Part shown: one piece after another, positions 15,766-22,215 of the stretch | Layout: each line of letters begins with the position of its first letter | Numbering within the stretch: position 1 is the first letter of the stretch | NCBI GenBank assembly: GCA_964435165.1 | Contig: CAYSXY010000034.1 | Span: forward strand, 1 to 22,215 | Origin: CAYSXY01 sp964435165 | GTDB taxonomy: Bacteria > Pseudomonadota > Alphaproteobacteria > Rickettsiales > RI-342 | Length of the DNA stretch: 22,215 nucleotides | Reading direction: 5' to 3' | Program-made: the position numbers and the translations under genes | Notes under the pieces: generated by a model | Told to the model about the DNA's origin: nothing | Database searches by the model: none | Seen by the model: only the letters and a program-made list of their open reading frames with translations

Positions 15766-18315
15766 CTAGCGCTCTTCATGCACGGGCTCTCGCAATTCCA
15801 TTTCATCACGTGCGGTGAGCGCCACCTTCCAATCCCAGAAGCTGCCCGTTTTATCGGTCGTTTGGTGCTGTTGAAAATTACGCACCGCCAGTTTTTGTGT
15901 TTTATACTGCGACATGCGCTCCAGTACCGGATAGTCGTCACGCTCCTGCGTCGTGAGGTGACGCTGTGCCAGCCACACTGTCTCATCGACCAGCGCTTTC
16001 ATATTCCCGGGCGGCACCTGCTGCAATGCGCCTGGCGGCAGTTCCGCAAGCTGCGTCGTGAGGATGCGCAGTTCACGGACAAAATCCGGCTGAGAGAGAA
16101 ACATGGCCAGCGGTGCTTTGCGATTCCAGATCGCCTGCATAGTCATAAAATCTGAATTAGCCACATAAGCAGGGGCTGCCGGTTCTCTTGACTGTCTGCC
16201 CTGCTGCCTCACGGCCCGCTCCCTGTGGGCCTGCGTTGCAGCGGCAAAGAGCGTATCCATCTCACCCAGATTGCGCCCGCCAATCACATGATTGATGGCA
16301 TAGTGAAGGGTCAGCGGGTTATGCACCGGCGGGCCTTCTTTCTCACGACGCTGGGCGTGACGGCGTGAGAAAGCCGCGACCATATCCGTCAGTTCCTCAT
16401 AGGCGCGGTCGACCGTCTCTTCCGCCATGCGGTCACGATCAAAAAACCCCTCGCGCACGCGCTGCTCATCGGGTGGCAAGCGTAGAAATTCGCAGATTTG
16501 TGCATCACTCGCCGCCAGCACGCCTAAACCGCGCTCCAAAAATAAGCTGGCATTGCGCCATACAGCAGGAAAAAGCAATGCCTCCAGCGCACGATAATAT
16601 TTTTCATCGCTGGATGGGCCTGCCATACCCTGAATGGATTGCTGGACCGCATCCTGAAGCCCGGCATTGGCAATGAGGCTGGCATTCGTCACATATAAAA
16701 ACTCATCCAACGGGATGGATAGGTATGTATGCTCACGCTCATCATCATATTCGCGCTGGACATTGAGTTGTTTGGGTACACTCAGCGTGATACTGCGCCA
16801 GTCATCCTCATCGCCTTTATGTTTGCGTGCATGAAATGCTACCTGATAGGCATCATTTTCTTCTTCCTCCAGGCGAATATCAATGGTGGTACGACGCATA
16901 TCCAACCCTTCACCGTCGTCACGCCAGACCGGTTCAATGCGAATGGATTGGTGAGGCGAGAGAAAGTGCCCGTTATCCGGGTCCTTGACCAGCACGCCTG
17001 TGTACACGGAAAGCGCCAGGAGTCGTTCCATCGACAAGGCCCCAGTCGCCACACGCTCGGCAATAATCTTCTCCACCGGCATGGAACCTTCACTCACTTT
17101 TGCTTTTTGGGCGGCTTGATTAAAACGCTGGCGATGATAGGCGGCGATGTCATCATAGCCATTGAGAATATCGCCACTTAATTGCGTTAAGGGCATGTGA
17201 TAATCATCCGGATCGGTCTCTCGCATCAGCAGCAGATCGCCCAGCATAACACTGCGCTGCGAGAGGATGGTGCGCCATGCGTCCGACTCAAAACCCAGCC
17301 GGTGTTTCGGCTGTTTATTATCGGTGAAATTGAGCGCCGTTTGTAAATCGCCGAGCCAGGCCTGCTGCTCGTTATCCGTTGCTGATATTAAAGCTGTCAA
17401 CTCGCCGTAGTTAAGCTTCCACGCATCATAGAGTGCCTGATATTGTTGATTGATCGGTCGGCCATCTCTTTCAGCCAGCGCCTCTAACACTGGCATCATC
17501 TGCTGCACGGTGAATGGTTCTTCATCAGGGTGAACCAACGGATTGGTCTGCCGCTCATCCATACGGTTTGCTTCATCTTTCAGCCGTTTCCAGGGGCTGT
17601 ATATATCTTTCGGCTTACGCTTTTTTGCAAAGCTGCGCACATCGCCCCAGGTGAGATAAAGCTGGTTTTTATCATGGCGGGTGCGGAATTCTTTTTCATC
17701 AACCAACCCCAGATGATAGGCGACATCGACGCGCAGTGGCAATTGCTGAGGCGATACCGAGCCGACAGCGCGGCCCTGGAGTTGCATCAGGTCAGACAGG
17801 GAGAGTCGATAATGCTGCATAATCTCCGGTTTGGTGTGTACACCCGTCATCATGCCGGTTTCCGCCATCCAGCGGCTGGATATTTTACGGCTGATCGCTG
17901 TTTGTGCGAATAGTTCGGCCTGGCCATGCTCAGCGCTGTCGATCATATCATGCCACAGGGTGGCCATGGCGTTGGCCTGAATCATGCCAATATTGCTATT
18001 GGTGCCCAGCCGTGGTGAGCTCAGCACCAGCGATGTGATCGCCTCCTCGCGCTGCTGCGGATTCATCTCCACCAATTCGCTCAGTATGGTCATGACACGC
18101 ATCGGCAGATAACCGAGCATTTCCATCGACACATGGGCAGGGAATGCGGTGAAGGTCAACCAGCCTGCATCGCGCCATAATTTGAGCAATGAATTGCGCT
18201 GCCCTTCATCAATCTCTTCTTCAAATAACGGCATCATCGGCACCATGGCGGAGCTTTCCAGCCAGAGTGACGGAACAGCAACCGCATGAGGCCGACGATG
18301 CTGGCTGGATGCCAT
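15766..18315 (-). CDS. Large protein of unknown function coupled to argD
   Basis: I do not recognise this 849-residue protein. It has no signal peptide or transmembrane segment and looks cytoplasmic. It is mostly helical, rich in Met, Gln and charged residues. A basic linker lies at about 228-255 (KKRKPKD...KRLKDEANR), a likely beta-rich stretch at about 455-540 (alternating IRIEPVW, TTIDIRLEEEEN, YQVAFHARK, YLSIPLDEFLYV), and a charged helical region at about 618-660. The ATG shares a base with the argD stop (TGATG), so it is almost certainly co-translated with argD. It lies 63 bases upstream of the favoured trpS start. Base composition matches its neighbours, so recent transfer is not evident. 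A role linked to arginine/lysine metabolism or translation is only a guess from position. Confidence 0.85.
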   Translation of the reverse strand: MASSQHRRPHAVAVPSLWLESSAMVPMMPLFEEEIDEGQRNSLLKLWRDAGWLTFTAFPAHVSMEMLGYLPMRVMTILSELVEMNPQQREEAITSLVLSSPRLGTNSNIGMIQANAMATLWHDMIDSAEHGQAELFAQTAISRKISSRWMAETGMMTGVHTKPEIMQHYRLSLSDLMQLQGRAVGSVSPQQLPLRVDVAYHLGLVDEKEFRTRHDKNQLYLTWGDVRSFAKKRKPKDIYSPWKRLKDEANRMDERQTNPLVHPDEEPFTVQQMMPVLEALAERDGRPINQQYQALYDAWKLNYGELTALISATDNEQQAWLGDLQTALNFTDNKQPKHRLGFESDAWRTILSQRSVMLGDLLLMRETDPDDYHMPLTQLSGDILNGYDDIAAYHRQRFNQAAQKAKVSEGSMPVEKIIAERVATGALSMERLLALSVYTGVLVKDPDNGHFLSPHQSIRIEPVWRDDGEGLDMRRTTIDIRLEEEENDAYQVAFHARKHKGDEDDWRSITLSVPKQLNVQREYDDEREHTYLSIPLDEFLYVTNASLIANAGLQDAVQQSIQGMAGPSSDEKYYRALEALLFPAVWRNASLFLERGLGVLAASDAQICEFLRLPPDEQRVREGFFDRDRMAEETVDRAYEELTDMVAAFSRRHAQRREKEGPPVHNPLTLHYAINHVIGGRNLGEMDTLFAAATQAHRERAVRQQGRQSREPAAPAYVANSDFMTMQAIWNRKAPLAMFLSQPDFVRELRILTTQLAELPPGALQQVPPGNMKALVDETVWLAQRHLTTQERDDYPVLERMSQYKTQKLAVRNFQQHQTTDKTGSFWDWKVALTARDEMELREPVHEER

Positions 18316-19508
18316 CAGAGTTCCTTCAGCACCGTAGTCAGAATCGCCAGCGCTTCATCCACTTCTTTCCGGGTGATGATCAGCGGTGGCACCAGCCGCA
18401 AAACGCGCCCCCCTGCGGCACGGGTAATCAGTAAGCCTTGATGAGCGGCTTCCTGCACTATACGGCCAGCAATCCCGGTTGGGCCGTTTAGTTCGACTCC
18501 AATGAGCAGCCCGGCTCCGCGTATATCAGTGATGTAGTGCGGATATGTCTGTTGCAACCAGCGCAATTGTTCCAGCGCATAGGCAGAAACTGCCTCTACA
18601 CGCTTAAAAAAACCCTCAGCCAGCATGACATCGAGCACGGCGTGACCGATTCGCATGGCAAGCGGGTTGCCGCCATAGGTTGAGCCATGGGTGCCGGGCG
18701 TAAAGGCCGAGGCAATCTCTGCGGTTGCCAGTAATGCAGCCAGCGGAAAACCACTGCCAATGCCCTTGGCGCAGGTCAGCAGATCAGGCACAACATCAAT
18801 TTGTTGATAGCGAAAGAGCTGTGCTGTCCGGCCATAACCGCATTGCACCTCGTCAAAGCAGAGGAGAATGCCGTGCTGGGTCGCAAGCTCACGAACCGCT
18901 TTCAGATAGTCGATATCCAGCAGATGCACTCCACCTTCGGCCTGTACCGGTTCCAGCAAAATTGCGGCCGTTTTCGGCGTGATGGCTGCTTTCAGTGCGC
19001 TAAGATCGTTCGGTGAAACTGTCTCAAATCCTTCCAGCAGCGGGCCAAATCCCTCCCGCGCAATCGCATTACCTCCGGCGGAAATGCATGCCATGCTACG
19101 GCCATGAAAGCCCCGCTCCAGCGTGATGATATCCGTTCGCTCAGGCGCACCCCGATCATAATGATATTTACGCACCAGTTTGATGGCCGCTTCCACCGCC
19201 TCCAACCCGGAGGAACAGAAAAACACCTGGTCAGCAAAAGTGAGTGAGGCAAGGCGTTCGGCCAGACTTTCCTGCAGGGGATTCACCACGCCATTGCCGC
19301 AATGCCACAGCGTATGCAACTGCTCCTGCGCTGCCTCTACCAATGCCGGATGGCAATGCCCCAGTGCCGTCACAGCGACGCCCGATGCAAAATCCAGATA
19401 GGGCCGCTGATCTTCATCATAGAGATAGGCTCCCTCGCCGCGCGTGATACGTAGCGGCAGGCGGCTGTGCGTTTGCATCAAATGAGTGTGAAGAACAGGC
19501 TGTAACAT
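18315..19508 (-). CDS. argD: Acetylornithine / succinyldiaminopimelate aminotransferase
   Basis: PLP-dependent class III aminotransferase of arginine synthesis (N-acetylornithine to N-acetylglutamate semialdehyde); many ArgD enzymes also perform the DapC step of lysine synthesis. The 397-residue length is normal. Visible features are YLYDEDQRPYLDFASGVAV, the cofactor loop CSSGLEAVEAAIK (about 98-110), FDEVQCGYGR (Asp219) and the Schiff-base lysine in TCAKGIGSGFPLAA (Lys248). The cofactor loop has SGLEAVE where SGTEANE or SGAEAVE is usual. The ATG at 19508 or Met11 could start the protein; AAGAGAG lies one base before the first. A CATAAT at 19522-19517, 16 bp from TTTGCA, could be its promoter with an almost absent leader. 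Confidence 0.94.
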   Translation of the reverse strand: MLQPVLHTHLMQTHSRLPLRITRGEGAYLYDEDQRPYLDFASGVAVTALGHCHPALVEAAQEQLHTLWHCGNGVVNPLQESLAERLASLTFADQVFFCSSGLEAVEAAIKLVRKYHYDRGAPERTDIITLERGFHGRSMACISAGGNAIAREGFGPLLEGFETVSPNDLSALKAAITPKTAAILLEPVQAEGGVHLLDIDYLKAVRELATQHGILLCFDEVQCGYGRTAQLFRYQQIDVVPDLLTCAKGIGSGFPLAALLATAEIASAFTPGTHGSTYGGNPLAMRIGHAVLDVMLAEGFFKRVEAVSAYALEQLRWLQQTYPHYITDIRGAGLLIGVELNGPTGIAGRIVQEAAHQGLLITRAAGGRVLRLVPPLIITRKEVDEALAILTTVLKEL

Positions 19509-19588
19509 GCTCTCTTATTATGGGAAGTGATGGGTGAATGCAAAGGAATACATGTCACTTGCATTGCATCTGAGTCAGGGCATAAGGC

Positions 19589-19617
19589 TTGTGCTGGCGA
19601 AAGCAAAAAACTATACT
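19589..19617 (+). promoter_or_regulatory. Sigma70-type promoter at the YheU-family gene
   Basis: TTGTGC at 19589-19594 and TATACT at 19612-19617 are separated by exactly 17 bp. Transcription about 7 bases after the -10 box would begin at or next to the A of the ATG at 19624, giving a leaderless mRNA. No strong Shine-Dalgarno sequence is present (only GAG two bases before TGC), which is consistent with that reading. Confidence 0.45.
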
Positions 19618-19623
19618 GAGTGC

Positions 19624-19869
19624 ATGACGGTCATCCACATCCCTCCTCATAAACTGCAATCAGAGACGCTGAGTCGGCTGATTGAAGAATATGTTACCCG
19701 GCAAAGCGCCAATGGCGGAGCGGATGAGACCCCGCTGGCTGAACGTGTCAAACAGGTGCGCTCATTGCTCAGCAGTGGTAAGGCGGTTATCGTGTTCGAT
19801 CAGGAGAGCGGTTCGGCTAATATCGTACACCGCGAGGCAGTTGACGATGTGGCGGATGAGATGCTTTAG
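19624..19869 (+). CDS. YheU / UPF0270 family protein
   Basis: A small 81-residue protein resembling E. coli YheU. It shares the pattern IPxxxLxxETLxxLIEExVxR near the N-terminus (residues 5-26), then LAERVKQVRSLLSSGKAVIVFD (about 48-69) and ANIVHRE near the end, equivalent to the family's EKVxxVKxQLxxGxAVxVWSE...NIVP. The longer open frame starting at 19534 adds 30 residues without family likeness, so I use the ATG at 19624. The family's function is not known. It is divergent from argD and its stop overlaps that of the AI-2E permease gene. Members I know of are mainly from gammaproteobacteria. Confidence 0.78.
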   Translation: MTVIHIPPHKLQSETLSRLIEEYVTRQSANGGADETPLAERVKQVRSLLSSGKAVIVFDQESGSANIVHREAVDDVADEML

Positions 19870-20903
19870 GCGCTGTTTGTACTGCCATCGACCCGGCCAT
19901 TAGCCGACAGCATAATCGCCAAGGCTTTGGTCTGTGGGATTTCCGCAAACACAATCATCAAGATGACCATGATGGGGACGGAGAGAAACGCCCCGACCAG
20001 GCCCCAGATACTTCCCCACACCACCAGCGCCAGAATAATGACAAAGGGGCTGAGGTTGAGCGAGCTTCCCATCAATCTCGGCTCGATGACATTACCGACC
20101 ATAAATTGAATCAGCCCCCCTCCCAATGCCACCATGAGAAAGGGGTAGAGCGTATCAAACTGTACCAGCGTGAGCAGTGCCGGGAACACGACACCAAGTA
20201 TCGACCCGATATTGGGAATAAAATTCAGGAAGAAAATCATCACTGCCCAAAAGGCCGCGAAATCCACACCCACGGCAGCAAGCAGGACAAAACTCACCGC
20301 GCCGGTCAGCAGGCTCACCAAACTCTTCACCCACAGATATCGCTGAATTTTAAGATACATATCATTGAGCATGCGCCGGACGCGTTCCTCACGCTTATCA
20401 TCGGCAAACATAGCATCGAGCTTGGTGTTGAAGCCTCCCTGCTCCAGCAGTAAAAAGGCGACATAGAGCAAAATCAGGATGAAGCTGCCGCCAAAGGAGG
20501 CAAAACCGGCGGCAACACTGCCGGCCATGGTGGTCAGGTCAATCTGGTGGCGGAGCGCCTGCAATGTCGGCCCCTGCTCCAGCCCGAGCATGCGAAATAA
20601 CTGGCTGATCATCGCTTCGATATTTGCCTGATAGCGCGGGGCGGCCTCTACGACTTGCGGCACCGTATCGCTGGCAAGCATAATGGGCACGCCGGCCAGC
20701 AAGACCAAACTGATAATGGCCGCACATTTATCCAGCACCGCGGGGCAATGAAGACGTTCACGAAAGGCGTCGGCCATGCCGTTAATCAACAGCCAGAGAA
20801 AGAGAGCGATGGCAAGGGGCATTAAGACATTTTGTCCGATGATCAATATGCCGATCAGCAGTGCTGCGGTTGCCGGAATGTAGAAAATACGCCTGAGAGT
20901 CAT
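19866..20903 (-). CDS. AI-2E transporter (PerM/TqsA) family permease
   Basis: Polytopic inner-membrane protein of 345 residues, about seven or eight transmembrane helices, belonging to PF01594 (UPF0118). Typical parts are the paired N-terminal helices with VLMPLAIALFLWLLI, a soluble periplasmic-type loop (about 70-130), the amphipathic KIQRYLWVKSLVSLLTGA segment, and NFIPNIGSILGVVFPALL. Near the C-terminus VVWGSIWGLVGAFLSVPIMV closes the family pattern. Members export varied small solutes or act as antiporters; the AI-2 label is a family name, not evidence of quorum-signal transport. AGGAA 5-6 bases upstream supports the start. It is divergent from the TRIC gene (99-base gap with no clear promoter) and convergent with the YheU gene. 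Confidence 0.88.
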   Translation of the reverse strand: MTLRRIFYIPATAALLIGILIIGQNVLMPLAIALFLWLLINGMADAFRERLHCPAVLDKCAAIISLVLLAGVPIMLASDTVPQVVEAAPRYQANIEAMISQLFRMLGLEQGPTLQALRHQIDLTTMAGSVAAGFASFGGSFILILLYVAFLLLEQGGFNTKLDAMFADDKREERVRRMLNDMYLKIQRYLWVKSLVSLLTGAVSFVLLAAVGVDFAAFWAVMIFFLNFIPNIGSILGVVFPALLTLVQFDTLYPFLMVALGGGLIQFMVGNVIEPRLMGSSLNLSPFVIILALVVWGSIWGLVGAFLSVPIMVILMIVFAEIPQTKALAIMLSANGRVDGSTNSA

Positions 20904-21002
20904 GTTATTCCTATTTGTTGATTACGCTACGCATCACTTCGCGCTCATGATATAGGCCAGATCAACCACATTATTGCATACCTCAATCATTCGGATCGTG
21001 CC

Positions 21003-21617
21003 ATGGATATGTACAGCATCGCCTCACTGCTTGGCAGCCTCGCTTTTGCGTTGAGTGGTTTTTTTGTCGGTGTGCGCAAGCAGTTGGACCTTGTTGGCGT
21101 TTTCATCGTGATGATGCTCACGGCTAATGGCGGCGGGGCCGTGCGCGACATTCTGGTGGGCCGCACCCCAGCCGTGTTGATTGATCCGGCGGCTTTCCTG
21201 TTGGTGTTAGGTGTGATGGTGACGGCCGTACTGATTCGGGTTCATCGTTTTGAGGATTTGGAGCGCCGCCCCATGTTTGTGCTGAGCGATTCGGTTGGAC
21301 TGGTCGCCTTCAGCCTGACCGGTGCACTGGTCGGCATTGAATCGGGCCTCAGTATTTTTGGGGTGATGGTGCTGGCCTTTATTACGGCGACCGGCGGCGG
21401 CATCATTCGTGACATGATTGTCAACGAGGTGCCAACCATTTTAAGCAGTGATTTTTATGGCAGTATTGCCCTGCTGATGGCCCTTGGCATTTATGGGCTG
21501 CATACGCTTGAGGCGCTGAATAGCTGGACAACCGCCGGAGTGTTTACCCTGTTCTTAGCGCTGCGATTGCTGGCGCTGAAATGTCACTGGCGTTTGCCGC
21601 GGGCAACACTTGACTAG
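21003..21617 (+). CDS. TRIC / UPF0126 family channel-like membrane protein
   Basis: Inner-membrane protein of 204 residues with about seven helices formed from an internal duplication. Each half carries the hallmark GGG-xx-RD motif: ANGGGAVRDIL at about 41-51 and ATGGGIIRDMI at about 129-139, in kinked helices that in characterised prokaryotic TRIC homologues line a cation-conducting pore. Substrate here is unknown; some bacterial UPF0126 members have been proposed as glycine or other small-solute transporters. The start has no strong SD, and the ATG at 21009 is a possible alternative. It ends 8 bases before the stop of the convergent last gene, leaving no room for a separate terminator. Confidence 0.9.
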   Translation: MDMYSIASLLGSLAFALSGFFVGVRKQLDLVGVFIVMMLTANGGGAVRDILVGRTPAVLIDPAAFLLVLGVMVTAVLIRVHRFEDLERRPMFVLSDSVGLVAFSLTGALVGIESGLSIFGVMVLAFITATGGGIIRDMIVNEVPTILSSDFYGSIALLMALGIYGLHTLEALNSWTTAGVFTLFLALRLLALKCHWRLPRATLD

Positions 21618-21625
21618 CACGGCAC

Positions 21626-22126
21626 TTAAGCGGCAAAAGGCTCTACTCTCAACTCACCGCCAATTGCTGCCTGAAGATTTGACACTTTCCCTAAATGGCC
21701 GTCAAATGGCATCGCCTTCCCTGCAGTTCGGCGATTTTCTGCTGATTGTAGTGCTGCTTTCTCCGCTAGTTCCTCTAATGCTGATTCTGAGAGTATGGTT
21801 GGGCTATCAAACGCAACAGCCCAGCGTTTTTCCGGTGATAGGCCGCGTGGGTCTGCCTGTTGCACCGTGTTAGCGATATAATTTTCTTCATCCCGCGGAA
21901 TATAATCGCCATAGACATATATTTGTTCGGCAATAGTACGCCACCCCACATCCACTTCCACAATCATGTCATCGGAATAATCGCCTTTTCCCAAGAGGAG
22001 CAATGTATCTACCCCTTCAAAGCTCTCTGCTATATCTGCAAGGTCTTCATCGGCGGTCTGGTATAATTCACGGCCTTTTTCATGAAAAGCAGCCGAATTA
22101 ATATTGGTAATCACGTAGCGCCACAT
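21626..22126 (-). CDS. Acidic protein of unknown function
   Basis: I do not recognise this 166-residue protein. It is acidic, without signal peptide or membrane helix, and appears cytoplasmic. Short hydrophobic strands such as MWRYVITNI, VDTLLLLGKG, MIVEVDVGWRTIAEQIYVYG suggest an alpha/beta fold in the first 80 residues. The second half (about 100-166) is helical and Ala/Glu-rich, with ESALEELAEKAALQSAENRR. The start at 22126 has CAGG two bases upstream, within an AGAAGAACAGG purine tract, which is close but plausible. It is convergent with the TRIC gene. The 89 bases beyond its start to the window edge are AT-rich and probably hold its promoter, though no clear boxes are seen. Confidence 0.7.
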   Translation of the reverse strand: MWRYVITNINSAAFHEKGRELYQTADEDLADIAESFEGVDTLLLLGKGDYSDDMIVEVDVGWRTIAEQIYVYGDYIPRDEENYIANTVQQADPRGLSPEKRWAVAFDSPTILSESALEELAEKAALQSAENRRTAGKAMPFDGHLGKVSNLQAAIGGELRVEPFAA

Positions 22127-22215
22127 AACCTGTTCTTCTTATTGATTAGACAATGAACGACAATAGCACAAAAATGTTTAATTAATATTGCACAGGCACC
22201 GGGTCGAGGCTGCGC

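Noticed and set aside
19534..19623. 30-residue N-terminal extension of the YheU-family protein
   Set aside because: It has no likeness to the family, overlaps the promoter boxes, and the ATG at 19624 gives the expected length.

Overview
The window looks like chromosomal core DNA of a moderately GC-rich alphaproteobacterium. This rests on a divergent comEC/gltX pair, a def-fmt-truA cluster next to dapE-dapD (a neighbourhood I recall from other alphaproteobacteria), a DUF2336 protein (a family largely alphaproteobacterial), and an ArgD with alphaproteobacterial-style PLP-site wording. I cannot place the genus. No tRNA, rRNA, CRISPR array, transposase or phage gene was seen. No gene-free stretch exceeds about 250 bases.

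Layout. 1-2121 (-): comEC. 2373-3809 (+): gltX. 3874-6164 (+): def, fmt, truA, forming N-formyl-methionine metabolism plus tRNA pseudouridylation. 6278-8325 (-): dapD-dapE with an ATGA overlap, two steps of the succinylase route to diaminopimelate/lysine. 8496-11677 (+): a PAS/degenerate-GGDEF/EAL signalling protein, then a strongly structured intergenic segment and a DUF2336 protein. 11674-19508 (-): argD, a large 849-residue protein of unknown function coupled to it, trpS, a MipA/OmpV-type outer-membrane protein, a GT2 polyprenyl-phosphate glycosyltransferase and an overlapping UPF0104 flippase-like membrane protein. 19624-19869 (+): a short YheU/UPF0270 protein. 19866-20903 (-): AI-2E family permease. 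21003-21617 (+): TRIC/UPF0126 channel-like protein. 21626-22126 (-): an unrecognised acidic protein.

How the genes fit together. DapD and DapE flank the aminotransferase step of lysine/DAP synthesis; ArgD, about 10 kb away, may supply that step because ArgD enzymes often act as DapC. The GT2 enzyme and the flippase-like protein overlap by 8 bases and probably serve one envelope glycosylation pathway. Most other neighbours are housekeeping genes packed tightly enough that convergent stop codons overlap.

What stands out. (1) trpS carries an in-frame insertion of about 49 codons after the KDKSG segment. It is 36% GC by direct count against 58% in the adjoining 60 bases, and every AGA/AGG arginine codon I found in trpS lies in or next to it. 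(2) The 849-residue orphan is translationally coupled to argD. (3) A 140-base run of back-to-back hairpins lies between the EAL and DUF2336 genes. (4) A 10-bp-phased TTAA array abuts a perfect 16-bp palindrome in the dapD/EAL divergent region. (5) The YheU-family gene has a -10 box placed so that its mRNA would begin at or next to the start codon.
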